From Bacillota bacterium (GTDB taxonomy: Bacteria; Bacillota; Clostridia; Lachnospirales; Lachnospiraceae): a DNA stretch of 64,000 bases. The stretch is from contig JAEWYQ010000073.1 of the NCBI GenBank assembly GCA_023395555.1, positions 124,001 through 188,000 on the forward strand, in the 5' to 3' direction. A program made the translations under genes and the position numbers. Positions 17,438 through 26,457 of the stretch are shown piece after piece. The notes under the pieces were generated by a model that saw only the letters and a program-made list of their open reading frames with translations, made no database searches and was not told the DNA's origin. Positions within the stretch are counted from its first letter, which is position 1; every line of letters begins with the position of its first letter.

Positions 17438-18313
17438 CTACCGCACAATACGTTCCAGAAGTCTTTTTTTGAATTCTTCAGGTTTTACATCCACAGCCGC
17501 CTTCACCGGATTCCCTTCTCCCCAGTCACAGTCGATGGTCAGGCCTCTGGTATACTGGCCGGAGGTTTCGATGAGAATTTTCTTATCCTCAAAGGTGATA
17601 AGATCATCCCAGATGAGACAGGATAGGGCCAGAGGATCATGGAGTATGGGCAGGTATCCGAAGTTCACGCAGAAGGTATCCAGCATCTCTCCAAGGAGTG
17701 TACTGCGCTCATTGCCGGCCTGTTTCACATATTCGATATCCTCTCTTGTGAAGGTACAGCGGTTGGTCACATCAAGACCCGTCATTACAATGGACGCACC
17801 GGATTCAAAAACAATCCTTGCCGCCTCCGGGTCACATACAATATTCCATTCCGGGTGGGCCTTGGTAATCTGGCCCCCCATCATGATAATTTTAATATCC
17901 GGTACGATATAGGGTGCTTTGGCAATCGCCAGGGCAACATTAGTCAGGGGACCGATGGCCGCGATGGTTAAGGCTCCGTATTTCTTTACCGTCTCAATGA
18001 TGAAATCACAGGCACAGGGAAGAGGCTTCCCGTCCAGAATCCCGAAATCCTTGCTGCTGTTGGGTATCCGGCTTTCGTCCCACCAGCCGATCAGCGGTTT
18101 CTCCGCGCCGGTGCTTACGGGAATATCCTCCCGCCCGAATACCTTCAGCATATTTCTGGTTACATTGGCGCGCCATTCATTCGCCAGATATACGGCTGTT
18201 ATTCCGACAATATTTATTTCCGGTGAATTCAGCGCCAACGCCAGTGCCAGCGCATCATCCACATCCCCGCCGATATCGGTATCAATTAAAAGATTCACAG
18301 GTTTCTTCTCCAA
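17438..18313 (-). CDS. Nucleoside hydrolase (inosine-uridine preferring type)
   Basis: The 291-residue protein carries the calcium- and ribose-binding signature DTDIGGDVDDALAL at residues 11-24, then MMGGQ and MTGLDVTNRC, which place it in the IunH superfamily. These enzymes split the N-glycosidic bond of ribonucleosides to base and ribose in the cytoplasm. The start is a TTG, eight bases after AGGAGG. It closes the upstream unit and is separated from the GH106-like gene by only 12 bp. Why a nucleosidase sits in a glycan locus is unclear; some members of this fold act on other ribosides or unknown N-glycosides. Confidence 0.88.
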   Translation of the reverse strand: MEKKPVNLLIDTDIGGDVDDALALALALNSPEINIVGITAVYLANEWRANVTRNMLKVFGREDIPVSTGAEKPLIGWWDESRIPNSSKDFGILDGKPLPCACDFIIETVKKYGALTIAAIGPLTNVALAIAKAPYIVPDIKIIMMGGQITKAHPEWNIVCDPEAARIVFESGASIVMTGLDVTNRCTFTREDIEYVKQAGNERSTLLGEMLDTFCVNFGYLPILHDPLALSCLIWDDLITFEDKKILIETSGQYTRGLTIDCDWGEGNPVKAAVDVKPEEFKKRLLERIVR

Positions 18314-18325
18314 TTTATCAACCTC

Positions 18326-21300
18326 CTAGAAAGTCAGCTCATACCGGTCAAAGGGCCGGATTTCGGCATGGAACAAACCGGAAGGATTCCTGGTGCCCTC
18401 CAGAAGATTAATTATGGTATTGACCACCTTAAGGCAGATCTCATTCTTGCCGGGCTTGACATAAGCACTGATCTCCGCCTCGTAGGGCCTCCATAAACAG
18501 GTCTTTACCAGCTCACCGTTTACATATACCTCCAGCACATCGGTTCCCACTTCCGCCGTGAGCAGCAGCACCTTACGGCAGGTCTCCTCATCCAGGACAA
18601 TGGTCTGTGTGTAGCTTCCGGTACCGGAGAAATAAGGCAGTCCCTGCTTTGTCCAATCACCGAAGGTGACCGCGTTCACCGGTCGGGTGATGATCTCCCT
18701 GCCGTCGGCTTCTTTGATTCCGAAGCCACCGATGACCTTTAAGAGATCCACCATACCGTCGCTCTTCCGGGTTATGGTCAGCTTAACGGCAACGGTATTT
18801 CTGCCCGTTACAGCATAATCATGCAGCGGCACTTCTTTGATCTGCGCATCCAGGAAGCTGCGCACCGGCGTCTCTGTCATTCTCCTGCCGTTAATATACA
18901 GCTCATAGGCGCTCCCCTTAAAGCCGTCGATCATCAGTCTGAGATCCTCCGGTATATAGTCCGCATGGAACTCCGTCACATACCACAGATCCACCGGATA
19001 GGTATTTTCATCCCGTTCTTCCGGAAGCTGCATCTCCCAGGCTCCCATTCTCATATCCAGCCAACCGGAGAAGTCGTAATCCGGCTGAGCCAGCCCGGCT
19101 GCGTCCACATTGCCGTCGTCCAATTTCATCTTCCAGCGGTCGGTGAGCAATGCGTTGGGTGCATTTACGGAGAAATCAAATTCCTTCTTGAATTCAATAA
19201 CTTCCTTGGAATTCCCCTGCCGTGCAGGAATGACCACTTTCTTTTCCTCATTGTCTATGGCAAGGATCAGCTCCCCATCCTTCTTCAGACATCCGATTCC
19301 TTCCGCCTTATTCCGGGACAGGCTGGTAAGCAGGATGTCGGAGGAAACCGCATAAATCTGACCGGCCTGCTCCTGAAGGCTGAGCATGGCGGAACCATAA
19401 GGCGGCAGTGCCAGTGCCAGGGTGGTTTTTCCGTTTTCAATTCTGTATACCAGCGCTTTCCGGATATCGCCGGTCTCTAAATCCCAGATTTCCGGCTGAT
19501 GCACTCCGGCAAAGGTGACCTGGATCTCCGCTCCCTGCTCCACGGGATTAATGAGGAAGAAGATATCCTTTCCGTCCTTAATCCGGTGCAGATAGAACAC
19601 TTCGTCACTGTCAATCTCAATCTCCGGTGTTACACAAGCCAGCATCTGCTGCTTCAGAACTTCGATACCGTCTTTTGCGGCAAAGCCCTGGCCGGATACC
19701 AGCGTTACCCGTCCTTTGCCCTGGTCTCTTACGGTCAGGGTAAGGTCTTTTTCCCTGGACTGCAGGAAATCATCCTTCAGCTCATTGGGATTTCTTCCGA
19801 ACAGCCGCTCCATTCTCTCCTCTAACTCCTCGCACTGGCCTTCCACACAATGGTAGGGCAGCAGGGCATCTCCGCCCAGCCTGCCTCCGGCAGCGACAAA
19901 GCGCTCCATGATGTCCAGGGTGGAAGCCTTGATATGAGTGCAGGGAGGAAGCATGAGCATCTCGTACTCCTCGTCGCGGATACAGAGCTTTCCGTCTCTG
20001 ATCTCACATTCTCTCAGGATGTCCTCATCAATATAATCAAAGTCAATATGCAGGCGTAGTAACCGGTCTGTCATGTAATTAAAGTCATTTTCTATGGTGT
20101 CCCCGATTTTATTATGGGCCTGGGGCGTATAGGTGGCCCAGATGCTGTTCATGGGATACAGGATCGCAACCCTGGCCACATGCCTGCCGCCGCTTAAGGT
20201 ATATCCAAGACGGGTCATATAGTCGTTGAACAGCTTGTACTGCTTCCACCAGGTATGATGATAGAACTGGGACGGCGGCCAGTCGCGCTTGCGCTCTCCC
20301 TCAATGGTATAATGATAGCCGTGGGGATTGAAGAGATTCACACCCAGGATGTATTCCCAGTCTGCAATCCACTTCATGCGCTCCATGGTACAATCCCAAT
20401 AGGCTCCGCCCATGGACTCGCACAGAAGCCTTACGCTTCCGTTCTGGTGCGCCGCACTGCTGGCGATCTTCAGCGCCACATGCTCATTGGGCATTTCCCT
20501 GGTTCCGATTCGGGGATACAGATGATCCACTCCGGTCATATCCAGATGGCGTAGATGATGGAACAGGTTGCCTCCCGTTCTGGCGTGCATACGGAGGGAT
20601 TCCTCATAGAGCAGATGCCCGGTGAAGATCACGTCATTCTCCTCGCACCAGTCTCCGATAGTTTTATAATAGGTTTGCTCATACTGCTTGGTCAGACAGC
20701 TCCAGAAATCATAGCGGACCTGCTCCGTGTCGCCGCCCAGGTCATAGAAAAGCTTGGGCAGATGCTTCTTCAGATCATATCCGTTGTGCTGCTTAAAGAT
20801 CTTGAACATCTTCTTGGACCAGGGAATGATGAAATTATCCCTTCCCACTTCAAAATAATGCATTGCCGGCTCGTCAGTGTAAAAGCCCTTGATATCCTTG
20901 GAAAAGCTCTCTCCCACCGATGCCTTATACCTTTCATGGGTATATTCCAGGAACTTCTTCGTGGTCTCCGGATTCAGAACGTCCGAGTACCAGTTTGCCC
21001 TACGCTCAATGAAGTAGAATAATTTCCAGGGTCCCTTGGGTGCTTCCCAGGTGATTACCTTGTCAAAGGACAGGGAGGGCATCAGATCGATGAATTCAAA
21101 ATTACCGTTTTCCATATCCTCCAGCTTCATGGCACAGGCATACACCGGTTCCGATTCCTCAAGGTCATTGTAACGGGAATCTGTTCCTTCCATAAAGGTG
21201 AAGAACTGTCCGGGAAGATCTCCCTCCACCAGCTCCAGATATACATTGGTCAGCTCCGGATTCTTTTCCATTACTTCCTTGCCGGCGGTGCCGCTGGGCC

Positions 21301-21601
21301 AGTTATACTCGTCGTATACCCATACCTGCAGGCCGATCTCCTGAGCCTTCTCAATGGTGAATTTTACACGGTCGAACCAGTCCTCTCCCAGATAGGGAAC
21401 CGAATCATTGATTCCGAAGCGGGCATGAATGTAAAGTCCCGGTATTCCTTTGTCGTAGTATTCCTTCAGCTGGTATTCCATCTCGTCATAGCTCATTTCC
21501 CCGTTCCAGAACCAGAAGGGCATAATGCCGAATTCTCTGGAAGGATTCCGGAATTTGGCTTCCGAAAGGGCCTCACCGCTTACCAGTTTGTTATAGTCCA
21601 T
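18326..21601 (-). CDS. Large glycoside hydrolase, GH106-like (putative alpha-L-rhamnosidase)
   Basis: The 1091-residue protein has no signal peptide and should be cytoplasmic. Its N-terminal region has MPFWFWNGEMS at about 27-37 and WVYDEYNWPSGTAG at about 94-107, features of the TIM-barrel domain of GH106-type alpha-L-rhamnosidases and related uncharacterised hydrolases. The middle holds further barrel and beta domains, and the last 250 residues look like a galactose-binding jelly roll followed by a beta domain. GGAGG precedes the ATG. It lies between another large hydrolase and a nucleoside hydrolase. The family assignment is moderate and the substrate is not known; beta-glucuronidase-like or other deoxyhexosidase activity cannot be excluded. 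Confidence 0.65.
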   Translation of the reverse strand: MDYNKLVSGEALSEAKFRNPSREFGIMPFWFWNGEMSYDEMEYQLKEYYDKGIPGLYIHARFGINDSVPYLGEDWFDRVKFTIEKAQEIGLQVWVYDEYNWPSGTAGKEVMEKNPELTNVYLELVEGDLPGQFFTFMEGTDSRYNDLEESEPVYACAMKLEDMENGNFEFIDLMPSLSFDKVITWEAPKGPWKLFYFIERRANWYSDVLNPETTKKFLEYTHERYKASVGESFSKDIKGFYTDEPAMHYFEVGRDNFIIPWSKKMFKIFKQHNGYDLKKHLPKLFYDLGGDTEQVRYDFWSCLTKQYEQTYYKTIGDWCEENDVIFTGHLLYEESLRMHARTGGNLFHHLRHLDMTGVDHLYPRIGTREMPNEHVALKIASSAAHQNGSVRLLCESMGGAYWDCTMERMKWIADWEYILGVNLFNPHGYHYTIEGERKRDWPPSQFYHHTWWKQYKLFNDYMTRLGYTLSGGRHVARVAILYPMNSIWATYTPQAHNKIGDTIENDFNYMTDRLLRLHIDFDYIDEDILRECEIRDGKLCIRDEEYEMLMLPPCTHIKASTLDIMERFVAAGGRLGGDALLPYHCVEGQCEELEERMERLFGRNPNELKDDFLQSREKDLTLTVRDQGKGRVTLVSGQGFAAKDGIEVLKQQMLACVTPEIEIDSDEVFYLHRIKDGKDIFFLINPVEQGAEIQVTFAGVHQPEIWDLETGDIRKALVYRIENGKTTLALALPPYGSAMLSLQEQAGQIYAVSSDILLTSLSRNKAEGIGCLKKDGELILAIDNEEKKVVIPARQGNSKEVIEFKKEFDFSVNAPNALLTDRWKMKLDDGNVDAAGLAQPDYDFSGWLDMRMGAWEMQLPEERDENTYPVDLWYVTEFHADYIPEDLRLMIDGFKGSAYELYINGRRMTETPVRSFLDAQIKEVPLHDYAVTGRNTVAVKLTITRKSDGMVDLLKVIGGFGIKEADGREIITRPVNAVTFGDWTKQGLPYFSGTGSYTQTIVLDEETCRKVLLLTAEVGTDVLEVYVNGELVKTCLWRPYEAEISAYVKPGKNEICLKVVNTIINLLEGTRNPSGLFHAEIRPFDRYELTF

Positions 21602-21660
21602 ACTTTTTCCTCCATTATCATCCCTTTAATTCATGTGTGTCCCTGCTTTATCAGACCTTT

Positions 21661-23817
21661 TCAGATGAAGCATATTACAAGATATAAGGGCATATCGTAA
21701 ATCGTTAGTTTCATGGTGTCTCCCTGTACCTCTGCCGAATACTCCACCTCGGTACCGTCCAGAGTGTAGAGCTTTACTCCCTGGGCAGAAGCAGGCTTTT
21801 TCACCGTCACGCCCAGAGCAGGAACAGGCATTACGCTGTCCTTTTCCGAATCGTAACTATAGTTCAGCAGATGTATGGTATGGGTGCCGCCATTCTTTTG
21901 CAGATGGACACCGATCCGGGGATCGTCCACCTTAATCTGGCCGATGGATTCATTCAGTCCGGCAAAGCCTTTTCTGAACGCTTCCAGGGATGCTTTCTTA
22001 CTGTCTGAATTTTCACAGTAGACCGCATTTCCCTTTTGGAGAACCTCTTCCTGCCATCCCGGAAGATTGGCGGCAGTTTCTCCGAATAACAGCAGCTGTC
22101 CTCCCTGGTTCCTGTATTCGTCCAGCACCTGGGTCTGTTCCTTTGTCAGCACATCACAGGCCGGCAGGATGATCAGTTCATAATCCCGAAGCTCCTCCAT
22201 GGTCAGAGGGCGCTTGCATACCTGGTCATCTCCCAGGATCTTAACGTCATAGACCACCTGCTGGTCACTCAGCTCCTTAATTACTTCCCAGAAAGGAAGG
22301 CGGGAGGTATTCTCATCCGTGATATCGGTAGGCGAATAGAACAGGATACTGTTCTCCTCGGTGATTACATTGCCGTTATAGGCCTTGGTCACTTCTTTCC
22401 AGTAATAACTGGGGAAGGAATACACCACCAGAATCTTCGCTCCGCTTTCCTTGCTGTAGAAATCCTCATGATCCGCAAGGAAATCCTGCACCTGGGTGGT
22501 TACATCACGGGGAGGGTAGAAGGCGTCCTTGATGGTATTGCCCATCCAACCGCCGTAGGGCACGCTCATATTACAGCCATAAGCGGAAGCCTCCAGCAGG
22601 AAGAGACGGTATAAATCATAGCCCTTTCCCTGGTCCAGCATCTCCAGCAATTCCGGAATCATGCCGCCGTAGGGGTTCTCCGCCACGATTACCGGCTTGC
22701 TGTTGGAGAAACCGGCAATATAGCGGTACCAGTAAGGCTGCTGGAACAGGGTCTTTTCCATCTCGGTGATGATGACATCCACCGTATGCTCCATGGGGAA
22801 ATATACGGGCATACAGTTGAAGAAATTGCCGGATACAAGGATTTCCCTGTTCTGGACGGTTCTTGCGTAATCCCTTGCATAATCTACCAGCTCTATAAAA
22901 TGCTTCTTGACCGCACGCAGCTGGAATTCATAATACTCTCTGAACAGCGGCGCCCCGTCGGGGAAGGAATAATTGCCCTCCAGCAGGAACTTCTGATAAT
23001 CAAAGTTCTCCAGATCAATATGATCATATTGGGAGTCCAGCAGTCCCTGTTCCCGAAGCTCCTGTAAAAATGCCCGGAACTGCTTCCTGCAGTCCTTGCA
23101 GAAGCATCCGCCGGCCCGGAGGGAGGTAATGGGAAGCTCTGCTTCATCCAGCTGGATTCCTGCAACTCCCGCATCCAATTGGATTTTAATAATCTTCTTT
23201 AGGTAATCTCTCCATACCGGATTGTTGCGGCAGGTCTGGTGGCAGGTCTTGGAATGGCCGGTTACCTCCACCCACTGGGCATGAACCGGCTCTCCCTGAT
23301 AGGTTCTCGCTGCCGCTTCCTCCCACAGGTCTGTAACCAGTTCTCCATCGCTGTTGATAATCCCGTCGGGATAGTAGTCCTTTAAAGTGGTGCGGAATAA
23401 TCCTTCGTGCTTTCCGGAAGAGAACTCATTGAGACCGTAGTAATCATGAGCTGTACCTTCCCGCATCACATTGAACTGCTTCATATGTTTTCCGTCCTCC
23501 GAGATCTCAACCGGGAACTCCCAGCCCTGCACCTCGAATACGATCCCCATAACCTTGATTCCCCGTTTATTGCATTCCGCAATAAATTCGGAATCATTCA
23601 TAAAGCCATAGAAACGAAGCCTCGGATCCAGCTCGCCAAATGCTTCATTCTCAAGATAGGGCAGGGAAATAGACCCTCCTCCCAAGGCAGACCAGACTAA
23701 GATGGTTCCCTTGTATTTCTCAATGTCTTCCACCATCTGCATACTGCGGAAGGGCAGACTCGGGTGATAACAATGATTGTTTTTATACCAGCCGTCAAAA
23801 TAAATTCCTCTTTCCAT
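21661..23817 (-). CDS. Putative glycoside hydrolase, TIM barrel plus amidotransferase-like domain
   Basis: The 718-residue cytoplasmic protein looks like a clan GH-A style hydrolase: a barrel with a candidate acidic catalytic segment GVAGIQLDEAELP, then a likely metal site GGCFCKDCRKQF (C-x-C-x2-C), and a second acidic strand end near VIITEMEK. From about residue 500 a Rossmann-like domain (DYELIILPACDVLTKEQ ... GGQLLLFGE) resembles the trimerisation domain of GH42 beta-galactosidases. The last 100 residues are beta-rich. I cannot assign a CAZy family. The ATG at 23817 is chosen over an upstream TTG because GGAG lies seven bases before it. It follows a solute-binding protein gene across a highly structured gap. 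Confidence 0.6.
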   Translation of the reverse strand: MERGIYFDGWYKNNHCYHPSLPFRSMQMVEDIEKYKGTILVWSALGGGSISLPYLENEAFGELDPRLRFYGFMNDSEFIAECNKRGIKVMGIVFEVQGWEFPVEISEDGKHMKQFNVMREGTAHDYYGLNEFSSGKHEGLFRTTLKDYYPDGIINSDGELVTDLWEEAAARTYQGEPVHAQWVEVTGHSKTCHQTCRNNPVWRDYLKKIIKIQLDAGVAGIQLDEAELPITSLRAGGCFCKDCRKQFRAFLQELREQGLLDSQYDHIDLENFDYQKFLLEGNYSFPDGAPLFREYYEFQLRAVKKHFIELVDYARDYARTVQNREILVSGNFFNCMPVYFPMEHTVDVIITEMEKTLFQQPYWYRYIAGFSNSKPVIVAENPYGGMIPELLEMLDQGKGYDLYRLFLLEASAYGCNMSVPYGGWMGNTIKDAFYPPRDVTTQVQDFLADHEDFYSKESGAKILVVYSFPSYYWKEVTKAYNGNVITEENSILFYSPTDITDENTSRLPFWEVIKELSDQQVVYDVKILGDDQVCKRPLTMEELRDYELIILPACDVLTKEQTQVLDEYRNQGGQLLLFGETAANLPGWQEEVLQKGNAVYCENSDSKKASLEAFRKGFAGLNESIGQIKVDDPRIGVHLQKNGGTHTIHLLNYSYDSEKDSVMPVPALGVTVKKPASAQGVKLYTLDGTEVEYSAEVQGDTMKLTIYDMPLYLVICFI

Positions 23818-23853
23818 GAGCAACTCCTATTCGTTTATTCTATTCCTGATTCG

Positions 23854-23960
23854 TTACCGCTCATCCCGCGGACGGGCGGTAACGCTAGTGTCGGTGTCAG
23901 GCACCAATTCGATGGGCCCGGTGCCTTACACCGCCCGATGTGCCGCGGGATGATCGGTAA
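23854..23960. repeat. Compound inverted repeat with embedded GGTGTCAGGCACC motif
   Basis: Outer arms TTACCGCTCATCCCGCGG (23854-23871) and CCGCGGGATGATCGGTAA (23943-23960) pair over 18 bp with one mismatch. Inside, GGGCGGT pairs with the ACCGCCC end, and GGTGTCAGGCACC (23893-23905) pairs with GGTGCCTTACACC (23920-23932) with one mismatch. The element fills the gap between the solute-binding protein and hydrolase genes. No T-run follows, so it is not a classical terminator. Confidence 0.8.
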
Positions 23961-23963
23961 GCT

Positions 23964-25289
23964 TTATTCCTGAGGTCCGAAGATCAGTTCCACGGACGCG
24001 TTAATCTCCGGATCCATATTGGCACCGATGGTGGATGCGGGAACACCGTCACGCATAAAGTTAATGATGGAGCCCACGATATGATCCACATCATCCAGAT
24101 TCTTATCATAAGCATATACCAGCTTGACATCATCCCCATAAATCATATCATAATTTTCCTGTCCGATCCGGTTTGCTTCCTTCTTATCGCCGACAGCAAG
24201 CTGTTTCTCATTTACTATTCTCATAAAGGCTGCCGCTCCTGCGGGATTCTTAGCTCCCTGGGGAACTGCAAAGCCCTGGGGATATACTACCAGATTCTTG
24301 CCTTCCATATCGGGGCCTGTAGGGTAGGGAACCACTCCCACTTCAAAGGGATGATCTACCGGGAATTCCTTGCCGCGGATCATGCCAAGGGCTCCGTTAT
24401 CCCACCATCCGAACATATCGTAGCCAAGTATCATGGAATCCATCCAACGGGTCATATAAGTAACGGTATTCTGAACCTTGGGATCGGAGAGCATGGACTT
24501 TACTTTACCGTTCTGTGTATCCACATCCAGCAGCGCTCCGCCGTTTACCAGCATGAAATAGGTAATGGTATCATCATAGGAGCCGTAGCCGTACTGGGTT
24601 ACTTCTCCGTCCACCTTCTTCGTCAGCGCCTTGATGGCTTTCTCAAACTCATCAAAAGTCCACTGGCCGGCACGGAACAGCTCATCCGGAGGGGTAAGCC
24701 CTTCCAGAGCAAAGAGATCACGGTTAAACATAATGTAATAGGTATAGGGCTTGATGGGAATCGCGTAGGTCTGGCCCTTCCAGGAGAAGAGGCTGCGATC
24801 CACATCCCAGTAGCTGTAGTCCTGATCGGTTACATACTGGTCGATGGGCTGGGCAATGTTGGATAACACAACATTGTACATATTACGGTCATACACTTCA
24901 AAAAGATCCGGAGCATCTCCTGAATTTTGAAGGGCAATTACCGTCTCCAGCATACTGTCCCATGCGGCATAGATCACATTCACCTTTCCCCCGTATTTTT
25001 CTTCAAAATCCGGGACGGCTTCCAGAATGGGATCGTACACATTCTCGTTCTTGGTAATGTCATAAGCATATTGATCCGGGTTGTACCAATATACAACCGA
25101 GATGTTGGGATTCTCCAGAGTGTCGGCGATCGGCTCACTTACTGCGGGCTCTTCCTCCTTCTGGGGACTCTGAGTCGGTGTCTTATCTCCCTCATTGCCT
25201 TTTCCGGCGTTTTTGTCGCCGCATGCGGCGAAACTGAGGATTACAAGTACCATGACCAAAAATAGAGCGATTTGTTTTTTGCTTTTCAT
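23964..25289 (-). CDS. Sugar ABC transporter solute-binding lipoprotein (family 1)
   Basis: The 441-residue protein begins with a lipoprotein signal ending SFAACG (Cys23), then a Gly/Lys/Glu-rich linker, and a two-lobed binding protein of the CUT1 class. Typical marks are VVYWYNPDQ at the mature start, the GDAPDLFEVYDRN region, IAQPIDQYV, YAIPIKPYTYYIMFNRDLF, and WTFDEFEKAIKALT. It is anchored outside the membrane and hands an oligosaccharide to the adjacent permease pair (25427-27390). GGAG precedes the ATG. The likely ligand is an oligosaccharide attacked by the hydrolases encoded downstream; the exact one is unknown. Confidence 0.9.
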   Translation of the reverse strand: MKSKKQIALFLVMVLVILSFAACGDKNAGKGNEGDKTPTQSPQKEEEPAVSEPIADTLENPNISVVYWYNPDQYAYDITKNENVYDPILEAVPDFEEKYGGKVNVIYAAWDSMLETVIALQNSGDAPDLFEVYDRNMYNVVLSNIAQPIDQYVTDQDYSYWDVDRSLFSWKGQTYAIPIKPYTYYIMFNRDLFALEGLTPPDELFRAGQWTFDEFEKAIKALTKKVDGEVTQYGYGSYDDTITYFMLVNGGALLDVDTQNGKVKSMLSDPKVQNTVTYMTRWMDSMILGYDMFGWWDNGALGMIRGKEFPVDHPFEVGVVPYPTGPDMEGKNLVVYPQGFAVPQGAKNPAGAAAFMRIVNEKQLAVGDKKEANRIGQENYDMIYGDDVKLVYAYDKNLDDVDHIVGSIINFMRDGVPASTIGANMDPEINASVELIFGPQE

Positions 25290-25377
25290 AGAAATTCTCC
25301 TCTCTTTTTATATAGAACTTCTTTCCGCAGCTATGCACGGATCAAGAAGTACCTATCCTGGTTTCATGAAGCTTTTT

Positions 25378-25449
25378 TATAGTCCGGTTAGTCCGGAGCA
25401 AGCTCCGGAAGCTCAGCATCGTTCTGCTATAGTCCGGTTAATCCGGAGC
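25378..25449. repeat. 22-bp direct repeat at the permease 3' end
   Basis: TATAGTCCGGTTAGTCCGGAGC (25378-25399) recurs with one change at 25428-25449, where it includes the stop codon and last five codons of the permease gene. The copies are 50 bp apart. A second palindrome, TCCGGAGC-AA-GCTCCGGA, spans 25392-25409. This looks like a short tandem duplication of the gene end. Confidence 0.6.
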
Positions 25450-26443
25450 TCTCAATTCCTTCTGTAAAATACTTCTGAAGAATAATATACAGTATCACCA
25501 ATGGAATGATGGACATCAGGCAGGCCGCCTGTATCTGTGTGTTGGCCGTCTGGATATTCTCCGCGCCGATACCCAGGTTGTGGAGATTCTCCAGCTGTGT
25601 CTGAAAGCCTGCCATTGCCGTTGAGATAGTGTCCCTGGTTCGGATAAACATGGCCGGCGTGTAGTAGTCATTCCAGTTCCACACCACCGAAAGCAGTACC
25701 ACGGATAAGGTAATATTCTTCGTTGTGGGAACGATAATTTTCAAAAAGGTTCTTATCGCACCGCAGCCGTCAATGGATGCCGCCTCCTGTAATTCCTTCG
25801 GAAGCCCGGTAAAAAACTGAAGGAAAATGAAGATGTACAGGCCTCCTTTAAAGCCCACCGCCAACAGGGAGGGCAATATGGTCACCCAGGGTGTTCCGAT
25901 GAGATTGGGCACCTTGATTGCGCCGCCGGTTATCTGGCTGAGCCATCCCACAATCCCCAGCAGATCCATGCTCCGGTAGCTTGCATAGAGAGAGGTTGAT
26001 ATGGTCTGCTGCGGAACGATAACCGTCAGGATAACCATGGCAACGATCAATTTCCTGCCCTTAAACTGAAAGCGTGCCAGTCCGTAAGCTACATACATGC
26101 AGACACAGGTCTGTATCAGCGCGGGGAGCAGGGAGATCAGCACCGTATTCGTCAATACCTTACCAAAATCAATTACCATAAGAACGACGGAAAAGTTCTT
26201 TAAGGTAACCCCTTTGGGTATCCAGATGACAGAAGGGTCATAGTACTGTTCCACCGGCTTGAAGGCATTGCTGATCATAAACAGAATGGGGTACAGAATG
26301 ATGAAGCTGATTCCGATCAGCAGGATATGCCGGACCACAGCCCATAGCTTTCTCTGGGGCTTTTTCACCCTCACATAATGGATCATCTCATCTTTTACCT
26401 TCTTTTGATCCGCCTGCTTTAAATATTTACTTAATATGTCCAT
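25427..26443 (-). CDS. Carbohydrate ABC transporter permease (MalG-type)
   Basis: The 338-residue inner-membrane protein has about six membrane segments, a long basic N-terminus, and the cytoplasmic EAA loop ELQEAASIDGCGAIRTFLKIIVP that docks to the ATPase. The C-terminus ends in the usual EGIESSGLTGL-like tail of MalG homologues. It pairs with the MalF-type gene 14 bp upstream and the binding protein gene downstream. An insertion around residues 150-175 is longer than in typical homologues. No ATPase gene accompanies it, so a shared MsmX-like ATPase encoded elsewhere is expected. Confidence 0.92.
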   Translation of the reverse strand: MDILSKYLKQADQKKVKDEMIHYVRVKKPQRKLWAVVRHILLIGISFIILYPILFMISNAFKPVEQYYDPSVIWIPKGVTLKNFSVVLMVIDFGKVLTNTVLISLLPALIQTCVCMYVAYGLARFQFKGRKLIVAMVILTVIVPQQTISTSLYASYRSMDLLGIVGWLSQITGGAIKVPNLIGTPWVTILPSLLAVGFKGGLYIFIFLQFFTGLPKELQEAASIDGCGAIRTFLKIIVPTTKNITLSVVLLSVVWNWNDYYTPAMFIRTRDTISTAMAGFQTQLENLHNLGIGAENIQTANTQIQAACLMSIIPLVILYIILQKYFTEGIESSGLTGL

Positions 26444-26457
26444 CCACTCACCTCCGG

